A stretch of DNA of 64,000 nucleotides. It comes from Neomesorhizobium albiziae. GTDB lineage: Bacteria > Pseudomonadota > Alphaproteobacteria > Rhizobiales > Rhizobiaceae. The DNA is taken from assembly GCF_900114255.1 (NCBI RefSeq), contig NZ_FOSL01000001.1, positions 620,001-684,000 on the forward strand, in the 5' to 3' direction. The position numbers and the translations under genes are program-made. Of the stretch, positions 17,873 through 26,215 are shown piece by piece (positions within the stretch are counted from its first letter, which is position 1; each line of letters starts with the position of its first letter). The notes under the pieces were generated by a model. That model saw only the letters and a program-made list of their open reading frames with translations, was not told the DNA's origin and made no database searches.

Positions 17873-19396
17873 CTAGCGCTGGACGGTGACCTTGGCGAGG
17901 CTGAACATCGAGCCTGTTGGCATCGGGACAAAGCCCTGCACGCTCTTCTGCTGCGCCGTGTAGCCATAGGATGTGTAGAGCCAGACCCAGGGCGACTGTT
18001 CGGCGAGCCGCGTCTCGAAAGCGTTGAAGATCGCCTTGCGCTTCTCCGCATCGGTTTCGGCGCGGCCCTGCTGCATCAGGCTGTCGATTTCATCGTCGGC
18101 GAAGTTGGAAACCTTTTGCAGATTGCCAGTCTTGGTCCAGTAGCGGTTATACATCGTATACGGGTCGGGCCGGCCGCCGTTGAGCGCCACGGCCATGTCG
18201 AAGTCGCCCTTCAGCCAGGTGTCGACATATACGTTGAGCTCCATCATCTTGATGTCGAGCTTGATACCGATCTCGGCGAGTTGGGCTTGAAGGACCTGTG
18301 CTTCGGCGGCAGCTGTCGGCGGTTCGCCGGTGGCGGCGATGACCGTCGCGGTGAAGCCGTCAGCAACGCCTGCGTCGGCCATCAGCTTCTTGGCCTTCTC
18401 GACGTCGCGCTTGTAGCAGAACAAGCCGTTCGGATCGCTGGCGAAGAAAGGCATGGTCAGCGGTCCGGTGACCTTGCCTTCACCCAGCGCCGCGGTATCG
18501 AGAACCGCCTGCCGGTCGACGGCGCAGGAAATTGCCTGACGCACGGCAAGCTCCGTCATCGGCTTGCGCGACGGGTTGAGCTGCAGCACGTGATAGGCTA
18601 GCGCCGGCGCGCGGTTGAGCTGGAGAGTGGCTTCGCGCGGCACCAGCGTGGCGATCAGCGGATCGTTCAAGAGAGCGAAATCCACCTGACCGGCGCGCAT
18701 TGCCGCAAGGATAGCCGACTCGTCGGGAAGTACGCTGATCTCGATGCCGTCGACACCAGTCGGTCCGCCGGCCCAATCCTTGTTGGCGCTCAGCACTTCC
18801 TTGGAGTTCGGGTCCCACTTGTCGAGCTTGAACGGGCCGGAGCCGATGGCGGTGGTGCCGATCGTACCGGCGGCGATCTCGCTGGCCGGCAGGATCGACG
18901 AATTGGTGTCCGTCATGGCGGTGAGGATCGGCACATCGGGCTGCGACAGCTTGAAGATGACGGTGCCGGCGTCGGGCGCCTCGATGCTGGCGACGGAGGA
19001 GTAGTTGGCACGGTTCACCGCACCGGTCTTTTCGTCCAGAATGCGCTCGAACGAGGCTTTGACGTCGGCGGACGTCACCGCCGCGCCATTCTGGAATTTT
19101 GCTTTCGGGTCGAGCTTGAAGGTCAGTTCCTTGCCGTCCGGCGAGAACGCCCAGGAAGTGGCGATGCCTGGGATGATCTGCAGATTGGCGTTGAGCCGCA
19201 CCAGCGGCTCATAGATCAATTCGAGCAGGCGGATCGACGAAAAGGCAGCCTGCTTGTGCGGGTCGAGGCCGGTCGCATCCTGCGCCCAGGCCATGCGCAA
19301 GGTCTCCGCATTGGCGGGTGCGGCGAGTGCCGAAACTCCAAGCATCGCCGCCATGGCGATTGCCGAAAAATGCGTCTTTGTACGTTCTTTTATCAT
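17873..19396 (-). CDS. ABC transporter substrate-binding protein, family 5
   Basis: 507-residue periplasmic binding protein of the SBP_bac_5 (DppA/OppA) family. Signal peptide at 1-30 (cleavage near APANAE), then the family hallmarks: LDPHKQAAFSSIRLLELIYEPLV region, FKLDPKAKFQNGAAVTSADVKASFERI, and ELAVRQAISCAVDRQAVLD. Start is ATG at 19396 with GGGAGG upstream. First transporter gene after murQ (47-base gap). Binding pocket specificity cannot be read from sequence; muropeptides, MurNAc-containing saccharides or cell-wall peptides are inferred from the neighbours. Confidence 0.92.
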   Translation of the reverse strand: MIKERTKTHFSAIAMAAMLGVSALAAPANAETLRMAWAQDATGLDPHKQAAFSSIRLLELIYEPLVRLNANLQIIPGIATSWAFSPDGKELTFKLDPKAKFQNGAAVTSADVKASFERILDEKTGAVNRANYSSVASIEAPDAGTVIFKLSQPDVPILTAMTDTNSSILPASEIAAGTIGTTAIGSGPFKLDKWDPNSKEVLSANKDWAGGPTGVDGIEISVLPDESAILAAMRAGQVDFALLNDPLIATLVPREATLQLNRAPALAYHVLQLNPSRKPMTELAVRQAISCAVDRQAVLDTAALGEGKVTGPLTMPFFASDPNGLFCYKRDVEKAKKLMADAGVADGFTATVIAATGEPPTAAAEAQVLQAQLAEIGIKLDIKMMELNVYVDTWLKGDFDMAVALNGGRPDPYTMYNRYWTKTGNLQKVSNFADDEIDSLMQQGRAETDAEKRKAIFNAFETRLAEQSPWVWLYTSYGYTAQQKSVQGFVPMPTGSMFSLAKVTVQR

Positions 19397-19442
19397 TGAA
19401 TCCTCCCGTGGTTCAGTTCGTCACAGTTTAAACAGGCAGTGC

Positions 19443-20387
19443 TCACCGCGTGGCGGAGCCGCCTTCCTCGATTGCTCGTCTCAGAAATCCGCCGGCGCCC
19501 TCAAGGGCGCTCCGCGCTTCGGCCAGACTCATTCCCGTCAGTGTTATCAGGATTGCCAGCTTCACGTCATTGCCTGTCTTGTCGAGCGCGGCGCGCGCCT
19601 CTTCGAGCGTGCAGCCGGTCGCCTGTGTGACAATACGGGCAGCTCGCGCGACCAGCTTCCTGTTGCTGGCATGCAGGTCGACCATGAGATTCTGGTAAGT
19701 TTTGCCGATGCGGATCATGCTCGCCGTCGTCAGCATGTTCAGCACCAGTTTTTCCGCCGTTCCCGACTTCATGCGCGTCGAGCCGGTCAACACCTCGGGC
19801 CCGACCACCGGCGAGATGGCGATGTCGGCGGCCGCCGCGATGGTGGAACCCGGATTGCAGGAGAGCGCGACAGTCGTTGCGCCGATCTTCCTGGCATAAT
19901 CCAGCCCACCGATCACGTAAGGGGTACGGCCGCTGGCCGCGATGCCGACCACGACGTCGGCGGCGGTGAGGTTGATTTCCTCCAGCGCTTCGCGGCCCTT
20001 CTGCTGGCTGTCCTCAGCACCTTCCGTGGCGCTCACGAGGGCCTTCGGTCCGCCGGCGATGAGGCCGACGACCATGCCGGCCGGCACACGAAAGGTTGGC
20101 GGACATTCGGAGGCATCAAGGACGCCAAGCCGCCCGCTGGTTCCGGCGCCCATATAGATCAGCCGCGCACCATTCTGAAAAGCGATCACGATGCGATCGA
20201 CCGCAGCCGCTATCTCGGGAATGACCTTTTCGACGGCAGCGGCGACGGTTTTGTCTTCGTCGTTGATCTTGCGCAGGATGTCTGCCGTCGGCAGCAGGTC
20301 GATGTCCATGGTGCGTGGATTCCGGTCCTCGGAAACCAATTGCTCCAGCTCGGCGATCAAAGCGCGTTCCAACACCTGGCCACTCAC
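19443..20387 (-). CDS. murQ: N-acetylmuramic acid 6-phosphate etherase
   Basis: Cleaves the lactyl ether of MurNAc-6-phosphate to GlcNAc-6-phosphate and D-lactate. Sugar-isomerase (SIS) fold, 314 residues, with the signature [21 protein letters not shown] containing the catalytic Glu, the N-terminal [16 protein letters not shown] motif, and [17 protein letters not shown] typical of MurQ. The C-terminal helical region is present, so the length is normal. Start taken as GTG at 20387; GTG at 20375 is possible. It is preceded by about 200 bases containing an inverted repeat also found at the MurR promoter, so this gene probably has its own regulated promoter. Confidence 0.95.
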   Translation of the reverse strand: MSGQVLERALIAELEQLVSEDRNPRTMDIDLLPTADILRKINDEDKTVAAAVEKVIPEIAAAVDRIVIAFQNGARLIYMGAGTSGRLGVLDASECPPTFRVPAGMVVGLIAGGPKALVSATEGAEDSQQKGREALEEINLTAADVVVGIAASGRTPYVIGGLDYARKIGATTVALSCNPGSTIAAAADIAISPVVGPEVLTGSTRMKSGTAEKLVLNMLTTASMIRIGKTYQNLMVDLHASNRKLVARAARIVTQATGCTLEEARAALDKTGNDVKLAILITLTGMSLAEARSALEGAGGFLRRAIEEGGSATR

Positions 20388-20551
20388 CCATCAATTGTTA
20401 CGGCCAAGTCCGATCCGGCCGCAATCTCGCGGCTTACGGCACAGGACCGCGATGGCTTGCGGTCGCTGATGCCTTCTCGGCCGACTTGGTCTGAGCCCCG
20501 TATCAAACCGGCTTGCGACCGGCCGCTTCAAGGTCTCGTTAACGATTTAGA

Positions 20552-20566
20552 ATGGAATATTCATTC
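20552..20566. promoter_or_regulatory. Degenerate copy of the MurR-type operator
   Basis: ATGGAATATTCATTC at 20552-20566 repeats the left half and part of the right half of the stronger inverted repeat 20 bases away. Tandem sites would allow cooperative binding ahead of murQ. Weak on its own. Confidence 0.35.
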
Positions 20567-20574
20567 GGTCAATA

Positions 20575-20601
20575 AGAATTGGAATATTTCATTCCAATTC
20601 T
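20575..20601. promoter_or_regulatory. Perfect inverted repeat, likely MurR/RpiR operator
   Basis: AGAATTGGAAT (20575-20585), a 5-base spacer, then ATTCCAATTCT (20591-20601): 11-bp perfect arms. The core TTGGAATATTTCATTCCAA matches the repeat at 22852-22866 between murA and the MurR-type gene. AT-rich with no T tract, so an operator is more likely than a terminator. It lies upstream of murQ and covers the stop codon of the kinase gene. Confidence 0.65.
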
Positions 20602-21488
20602 GCGGAGCCTCTTTGATGACCTTTTGCCAGGATGATGGCGCCGGAAACAGCGTCGCCATCAGCAGGCTTCAGCCGGCGGCGCACGTCGGGCGAAAGCCAG
20701 GGTTCGAGCGGAGAAGAAAGGCCGCCGAGCAGGGTCACGCGGGGCGCGCCCTGATCGAACAGCGCACGCACCAGCGCATCGATCTGCTCGGCTGCCGATT
20801 GCACGATCCGCCGCCCGGCGGCATCGCCCTGGTCGGCATGCCGCATCACCATTGGGGCCAGGGCGGCGTAGTCCGTCGCGGTTGAACGATCCATCCAGGC
20901 CACCGCCTCCATGGGATCGTCCTGGAAGCGGTGCATCACTTCGGCAAGCAGCGCTGAACGGTCGTGACGGCCGTCATGGGCACGCAAGGCGAGCTGCACG
21001 GCCTTCAGGCCGAGATCGGCGCCGCTGCCCTCGTCGGAAATCGGAAAGCCGTAGCCGCCGACACGCAGATCCTTGCCTTCGACGAAGCCGATGCCGATCG
21101 AGCCAGTGCCGGCGATGACGATGGCTCCATCCTGTCCGGAATGCGCGCCGAGGCAGGCGCCAACGGCATCGCTGACAAAGGTGACCCGCGCGAAGGGATG
21201 CGGGATCGCCTGCAATGCCTCCATGGCCCCCTTGCGGCCAATGCCGGCGAGTCCGATGCCGACATGGGTGCGCGCCAGTTCGCTGGCGCCTAAACCCGCT
21301 TCGCCGACCGCGGCTCCGAACGCCCGCGAGATGGAAGCCCAGGCCTCGTCGATGCCGAGCCGCGTGGTTGCCGGCCCGGACAAACCCTGCCCGAGCAGCG
21401 TGCCCTCCCCATCCTCGATGCGGGCGCGGCAACCGGTGCCGCCGCCATCGACCCCGAGATAGAAATGCGACCCGGAATCGGCGCTCAT
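20589..21488 (-). CDS. BadF/BadG-family N-acetyl-amino-sugar kinase (MurK/NagK type)
   Basis: About 299 residues of the ASKHA-fold BadF/BadG/BcrA/BcrD ATPase family. The phosphate-1 motif FYLGVDGGGTGCRARI, VSDAVGACLGAH, the adenosine-side IVIAGTGSIGIG and GGYGFPISDEGSGADLG are present. Characterised relatives phosphorylate GlcNAc, and MurK of Clostridium phosphorylates both MurNAc and GlcNAc. In this locus it would provide the MurNAc-6-P that a PTS gives in E. coli. ATG at 21488 overlaps the murA stop as ATGA; a 10-residue extension is less likely. The 3' end contains the operator-like inverted repeat. Confidence 0.85.
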   Translation of the reverse strand: MSADSGSHFYLGVDGGGTGCRARIEDGEGTLLGQGLSGPATTRLGIDEAWASISRAFGAAVGEAGLGASELARTHVGIGLAGIGRKGAMEALQAIPHPFARVTFVSDAVGACLGAHSGQDGAIVIAGTGSIGIGFVEGKDLRVGGYGFPISDEGSGADLGLKAVQLALRAHDGRHDRSALLAEVMHRFQDDPMEAVAWMDRSTATDYAALAPMVMRHADQGDAAGRRIVQSAAEQIDALVRALFDQGAPRVTLLGGLSSPLEPWLSPDVRRRLKPADGDAVSGAIILAKGHQRGSAELE

Positions 21489-22741
21489 CCGGCTACCCGC
21501 TCGATCGTCGCGCCGCACAGGCGCAGCTTGCGGTCAAGTTCCTCGTAGCCGCGGTCCAGGTGATAGACCCGGTTGATGACTGTCTCGCCATTCGCGACAA
21601 GTGCCGCGAGCACCAGCGAGACCGAGGCGCGAAGGTCCGTCGCCATGACCTGCGCCCCATGCAGCGGAGCGCCGCCGCGCACAAGTGCGGTGGTTCCCTG
21701 CAAGGTGATGTTGGCGCCAAGCCGCATCAGTTCGGGCACATGCATGAAGCGGTTTTCGAAGACCGTCTCGCGCAACAGGGCGGCACCTTCAGCGCAGCAC
21801 ATCAGCGCCATGAATTGCGCCTGCAAGTCCGTCGGAAAACCCGGATAGGGTTCGGTGGTTATGTCGACGCTCTTCAACGGGCCATCACGCGAAACGATCA
21901 GCCCCCGGTCACCCGGCCACACCGTGACCCCGGTCGCCTCGAGCGTTTGCACGACGGAAGCAAGATGCTCGAGCCGCGCATGGGTAAGTTCAAGCTGCCC
22001 ACCGGTGATGGCTGCGGCAATCGCATAGGTGCCGGCCTCGATGCGGTCGGGGATCGTGTGATGTGTCGCCGCCCGCCATGTTGTCGAACCTTCGACCAGG
22101 ATGCGATGGGTACCGGCGCCCTCGATGCGCGCGCCCATGGCAATCAGGCAGGCTGCGAGATCGGCCACCTCAGGCTCACGCGCTGCGTTGACGATTTCGG
22201 TCTCGCCTTTGGCCGTCGTCGCAGCCATCATCGCCGTCTCGGTCGCGCCGACGGACGGAGAACTCAGCACCACGCGGCCGCCTGTCAGTCCGTTCGGCGC
22301 GGCGGCGACGATCAGCCCGTTCTGGATGCCGATGTCGGCGCCCAGCGCGGCCAGCGTCTTCACATGTATATCGACCGGGCGGGCGCCGATCGCGCAGCCG
22401 CCAGGCAGCGATACCCGCGCATGGCCGAACCGCGCCAGCAGCGGCCCAAGCACCAGCACCGTCGCCCGCATCTTGCGCACCGTATCGTAGCTGGTCTCCT
22501 TGGAGACTGCGGAACTTGTGTCGATGACGGCTGAATGGGCGGCGCGGCTGACGCTGGCGCCATGCAACGCTACGACGCCCAACATGTTGTCGACGTCGGT
22601 GACCGATGGAAGGTTAGTCAGTTCGAGTGGATGAGGACTGAGCAGGGAGGCGGCGATCTGCGGCAGGGCGGCGTTCTTGGCGCCGGAGATGGTGACCGCC
22701 CCTTGCAGCCTTTGCCCGCCGACGATCCGCAACTTGTCCAT
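21485..22741 (-). CDS. murA: UDP-GlcNAc 1-carboxyvinyltransferase (MurA) in salvage locus
   Basis: 418 residues, full length for MurA, which transfers enolpyruvate from PEP to UDP-GlcNAc in the first committed step of peptidoglycan synthesis. K22 and N23 (SGAKNAALP), the fosfomycin-target Cys at 116 ([13 protein letters not shown]), and the catalytic Asp at 305 ([10 protein letters not shown]) are all present, as is the DLRAS arginine motif, so the enzyme looks active. First gene of the minus-strand operon, sharing a divergent promoter with the MurR-type regulator. It is probably a second copy, as the housekeeping murA of rhizobia is normally elsewhere; this cannot be checked from the window. 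Confidence 0.9.
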   Translation of the reverse strand: MDKLRIVGGQRLQGAVTISGAKNAALPQIAASLLSPHPLELTNLPSVTDVDNMLGVVALHGASVSRAAHSAVIDTSSAVSKETSYDTVRKMRATVLVLGPLLARFGHARVSLPGGCAIGARPVDIHVKTLAALGADIGIQNGLIVAAAPNGLTGGRVVLSSPSVGATETAMMAATTAKGETEIVNAAREPEVADLAACLIAMGARIEGAGTHRILVEGSTTWRAATHHTIPDRIEAGTYAIAAAITGGQLELTHARLEHLASVVQTLEATGVTVWPGDRGLIVSRDGPLKSVDITTEPYPGFPTDLQAQFMALMCCAEGAALLRETVFENRFMHVPELMRLGANITLQGTTALVRGGAPLHGAQVMATDLRASVSLVLAALVANGETVINRVYHLDRGYEELDRKLRLCGATIERVAG

Positions 22742-22851
22742 GAGGCCTTACCAATCATTCGGCGGGCCGGCAGCCCTTGCCGGGTCGACTCGACCCCACC
22801 ACCCCTCGCCCGGGAGAGTTGATCCAGTATTCTCCACTGTCAATCTCGGTT

Positions 22852-22866
22852 GGAATATTTTATTCC
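22852..22866. promoter_or_regulatory. Inverted repeat in murA/murR divergent promoter
   Basis: GGAATA (22852-22857), TTT, TATTCC (22861-22866): a perfect palindrome with 3-base centre, 48 bases before the regulator start. With flanks it reads TTGGAATATTTTATTCCTA, almost identical to the repeat at 20575-20601. Position suits an autoregulated RpiR-type repressor. Confidence 0.65.
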
Positions 22867-22913
22867 TATTTCGGTGATTGCCGGCGGCACTGTCGCCAAT
22901 GGGAAAAGATGAG

Positions 22914-23774
22914 ATGTCGATCCTCAGGAAGATCCAGGCCACGCTGGACACCATGGCTCCGGCCGATCGGCAGATCGGCCAGTTCATCGTCGACAATCCG
23001 GACCAGATGTTGCGCCTTTCCTCGGCCGCGCTGGCGGAAGAGACCGGGCGCAGCCAGTCGAGCGTGGTGAAGTTTTCGCAGAAGCTCGGTTACGCCGGCT
23101 ACCAGGACCTGAAACTCGCCGTCAGCGAGGCAAAGGCGCAGGAATGGAGCGTGCCGGCGGGCATGGTCCACGGGACGATCGAACGGGGCGACGGCTACAT
23201 CGCCGTCCTGCAAAAGCTGGTGGCCAGTAAGCTCGCCTCGATGCAGCAGACGATTTCTGCCAACAGCGAACAGAACATCGGCAAGGTTCTGAAACTGCTC
23301 GACGAGGCCGACCGCATACACCTCGCCGGCGTCGGCGCCTCGTCGCTTGTCGCGCGCGACTTTTCCTACAAGCTGATGAAACTTGGCCGCAACGTCATGC
23401 ACGACAGCGACAGCCATGTGCAGATGGCGAGCGCGTCGACACTTACCGCCAAGGACGTCATGTTCGCGCTTTCGCACTCGGGCGCCAGCATCGAGACATT
23501 GCGGATTGCGGAATTGGCGCGGCAGCGGGAAGCCGCGGTCGTGGTTGTCACCTCGATGAGCGACAATCCGTTGAGCCGGGTCGCCAATGTCATCCTCTAC
23601 ACCATTGCTGATGAGGATCGCGTGCGGTCCTCCTCGATCACAGCGCGCGACGCGCAACTGACGCTGACCGACCTTTTGTTCATACTGCTCGTCCAGAGGC
23701 AGCCTGACGCCAACGACTACATCCACAACAGCGAGGATGCGGTGTCCGTGCTGAAGGCGCGGCAACTCTCATAG
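22914..23774 (+). CDS. MurR/RpiR-family transcriptional regulator
   Basis: 286 residues: N-terminal RpiR helix-turn-helix (ALAEETGRSQSSVVKFSQKLGY) and C-terminal sugar-isomerase (SIS) domain beginning around IHLAGVGASSLVARDF, which in MurR binds MurNAc-6-phosphate. ATG at 22914 (MSILRKIQATLD) matches the usual family start; ATG at 22899 is possible. It is divergent from the murA-led operon and is the obvious regulator of it, by analogy to E. coli MurR repressing murQP. A palindrome with a second copy ahead of murQ gives a concrete operator candidate. Confidence 0.88.
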   Translation: MSILRKIQATLDTMAPADRQIGQFIVDNPDQMLRLSSAALAEETGRSQSSVVKFSQKLGYAGYQDLKLAVSEAKAQEWSVPAGMVHGTIERGDGYIAVLQKLVASKLASMQQTISANSEQNIGKVLKLLDEADRIHLAGVGASSLVARDFSYKLMKLGRNVMHDSDSHVQMASASTLTAKDVMFALSHSGASIETLRIAELARQREAAVVVVTSMSDNPLSRVANVILYTIADEDRVRSSSITARDAQLTLTDLLFILLVQRQPDANDYIHNSEDAVSVLKARQLS

Positions 23775-23824
23775 GACAATCCGCATCGACAACTCTCAGG
23801 GTTTCAAACTGTTTTGCGCCGCAC

Positions 23825-24451
23825 TCACATGATCAGGATCAAGCCGGTGATGACGAGGGCGGCGGTCCAGATGAGATCGAGGTTGATCCATCCGCGGCGC
23901 AGGAATGAAAGGCCCAGCCACTCATAGACGCTGATCGCGATCGCCAGGATAACGGCGAGCATTGCCGCCATGTGGGTGCCGACCGCCGCGAGCGCGATCG
24001 GCAGCGATCCCGCTGCCGTCAGTTCCTGTGCGGGACTTCCCGACAGACAAAGCGGTATGAGCACAGGCACCAGCATGAGGCCGGCGCCGTGAGCGCTCGC
24101 CATCAGGAAGGACCAGACCCCAAGTCCTGCCATGCCGGTTTGCATGCCGATCCGGACGCGATGACGGTGACCGTAGGCCATGTGGTAGATGGCCCAGCCG
24201 ATAAGCAGCACGCCGGCCGCGATCTCCAGCGGGCGCTGGTCCACGAAGAAGCCAAGCGCCACCACCACCACGGCAACCACCGCGATCGAAACCGTGTGCC
24301 CTATCGCGATTGGAGCCAGCGACATCAGCACGATCTTGCGGCTTTTCCTGTGCAGCCCCAGTGCGACAGCAAACAGCCATCCCATGGCGGGGTTGAGGCC
24401 GTGAAAGGCGCCGAGGCCGGCAAGCACCAGCCAGGGCGAGACGGAGTTCAT
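23825..24451 (-). CDS. Polytopic membrane protein, HGLNPAMGW family
   Basis: 208 residues with about six hydrophobic segments. Conserved-looking polar motifs lie within membrane helices: AFHGLNPAMGWLFAVALG at the N-terminus, IGHTVSIAVV, and ASAHGAGLMLVPVLIPLC. The His/Asn pattern recalls HupE/UreJ and nickel/cobalt transporter families, but I cannot assign a substrate. It starts 23 bases after the stop of the upstream methanethiol oxidase homologue, so the two are probably co-transcribed; a metal supply role for that enzyme is a guess. Confidence 0.7.
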   Translation of the reverse strand: MNSVSPWLVLAGLGAFHGLNPAMGWLFAVALGLHRKSRKIVLMSLAPIAIGHTVSIAVVAVVVVALGFFVDQRPLEIAAGVLLIGWAIYHMAYGHRHRVRIGMQTGMAGLGVWSFLMASAHGAGLMLVPVLIPLCLSGSPAQELTAAGSLPIALAAVGTHMAAMLAVILAIAISVYEWLGLSFLRRGWINLDLIWTAALVITGLILIM

Positions 24452-24474
24452 TCACGCAACCGTTCGTGTCGGCA

Positions 24475-25869
24475 TCAGGGGTAGCAATAGGAATCGGACG
24501 AGCAATCGCCACCCTCCAGACGCACCTGATGCGGCCGATGCCCTTTCGGCCAGTCGACGAAAAAGTTCTCATCGAACGTGATACCGCCATTCTCCCCGAC
24601 ATGCAGCTTCACCATCCAGCCGTCGATGCCTTCGGGGTAGAACTGCGGATCAATGGGTCCGTAGAGCGAATTGGTGAAATAGACCCGCTTTCCATCACGG
24701 CTGATCTCGACCATCTGCGGGCCGCCATTGAGCGCACCGTTCGTTGCCTTGGCATGGGTCGCGCGGGAGACGATGCCGCCGATGCGAACCCTGCCGGTCT
24801 CCTTTGGACTGAACGGGTCCGACACATCGTACTGGATCATGTCTCCCGTGCCCCAGCAGGAAACGTAGAGGAACCGATCGTCCATCGACAGGTCGATGTC
24901 AGTGACCAGCGGGGCGACGGCCTTAAAGCCTTTCAGCACTGGCGGCAGCAAATCCGGGTCGGCCGGCTCGGCCGGAATTTCGATCACCTTTTTCACCGCC
25001 CATTTGTCGCCTTCGCGGTACCAGGTCCAGATCGAGGCCGACAGGTCCTTCAGGCTGATGACGCAGCCGACGAAGCCGTATGCCTTGGTCGGATCGTGCG
25101 CCGGGCGCAGTTCGAACACCAGCTGGTGTTCCTCGCCGAAGTCGATCTCCTGCAGATGCTTGCGTTTGTGCAGGTCCCAGAAATGCAGCCTGCGTCCATA
25201 TTTGCTGCCGAGCAGGATCTCCGGCACCAGCCCGTTCTCGAACGTGTCAGGGGTTCCCCATTCGCTCGTAACCATTGTGTCGTGGCCGAGATGCCACCAG
25301 AAATCATAGGCGAGCTTTTGCGGTCCGCGGTCCATCTCCCACTGGCCAAGCACATCGAAGCTGACGGGATCGAGCAGGAATATGCCGCCCGGCGCCTTGC
25401 CTTCCGCGTTGCCCAGCGCGTTGACGTATATTCCCTCGGGTCCGCAATGCGTGGTGTGCAAGCGCGAATAACCGGCCTTCTCCGCGATCTCTTCAGGCTC
25501 AATCACCCTGACGATCTTCGGGTTCTTGGGGTCGGGCTTGGTGTCGATGATGTGCAGCCGCGACGAACGCAGGCCGGGCACGACGAGATAGCGGCGCTCC
25601 ATGTGGGGATGCGGCGCATTGGGGCAAAGGCAGGACGAGCAGGCATTCCAGCCGAAATGATGCAGCTCGTCGCCTGCGTTCGGCATATCAACCTGGCCGA
25701 CGATCCGGGAATAGGAAGGGGATTTGGGATCGACATCGACCACGGCGATCGCGTCAGGTTTCTTGCGGTCGGGATCGAAGGACGCCACGTAGGCGAGCGT
25801 CTCTTTCGCTGCCTTGGCGGCCATTCTGGGCGAAGGATAGAATGAAGGATCGGGCTGCCACAGTGCCAT
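24475..25869 (-). CDS. mtoX: Methanethiol oxidase / selenium-binding protein (SBP56) homologue
   Basis: 464-residue protein of the SBP56 family. Motifs include LHHFGWNACSSCLCPNAPH, with the Cys pair thought to bind selenium or metal, the His-rich WHLGHDTMVTSEWGTP, and RPHQVRLEGGDCSSDSYCYP at the C-terminus. Bacterial MtoX oxidises methanethiol to formaldehyde, hydrogen sulfide and hydrogen peroxide. The Hyphomicrobium enzyme is periplasmic and copper-dependent; here the N-terminus MALWQPDPSFYPSPRMA shows no signal peptide, so a cytoplasmic location is likely, or export by another path. No SCO1 or MauG gene sits next to it. Activity is inferred from family only. Confidence 0.85.
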   Translation of the reverse strand: MALWQPDPSFYPSPRMAAKAAKETLAYVASFDPDRKKPDAIAVVDVDPKSPSYSRIVGQVDMPNAGDELHHFGWNACSSCLCPNAPHPHMERRYLVVPGLRSSRLHIIDTKPDPKNPKIVRVIEPEEIAEKAGYSRLHTTHCGPEGIYVNALGNAEGKAPGGIFLLDPVSFDVLGQWEMDRGPQKLAYDFWWHLGHDTMVTSEWGTPDTFENGLVPEILLGSKYGRRLHFWDLHKRKHLQEIDFGEEHQLVFELRPAHDPTKAYGFVGCVISLKDLSASIWTWYREGDKWAVKKVIEIPAEPADPDLLPPVLKGFKAVAPLVTDIDLSMDDRFLYVSCWGTGDMIQYDVSDPFSPKETGRVRIGGIVSRATHAKATNGALNGGPQMVEISRDGKRVYFTNSLYGPIDPQFYPEGIDGWMVKLHVGENGGITFDENFFVDWPKGHRPHQVRLEGGDCSSDSYCYP

Positions 25870-26215
25870 AATGGATTTTCCCTTCAGTGATCAAAACAAG
25901 TATTGTTGATAACCCCCTAGAATTGCCTGAAAAACGATATTCTCACCGGGATGCCGATATGTCCAATCAAGTCAGTCGACGGCGCACAACCCGCTCGCTC
26001 TACTTAGATGGAACAGAGACCGGCCGCCCCTTTTTCTCCAACAGCCAACCGCAATCACCAGTTTCAGCGGGCGGCGAAGCGCACGGATGCGTCTATCGCA
26101 TATCGCGCCGGCTCGCGTTTCGCCGTCCAAACACGCCCGAATCTATTGTGGAGACACGCCGATCGCCATATCTCGGCTACACTCCCCTCCCTATGGTCCA
26201 CTTTTTTGCTTCGGG
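25870..26215. other. Intergenic region between mtoX and tex
   Basis: About 345 bases, divergent promoters. No credible gene. TTGTTGATAA at 25903-25912 differs by one base from the TTGTNGACAA boxes further right in the window but is not palindromic enough to call. Confidence 0.45.

Noticed and set aside
20575-20601. The AT-rich inverted repeat as a terminator of the kinase gene
   Set aside because: No GC-rich stem and no T tract; its core recurs at the MurR promoter, which fits an operator.
25903-25912. TTGTTGATAA upstream of mtoX as a fourth GntR box
   Set aside because: One mismatch in a conserved half and no functional link; chance occurrence is likely.
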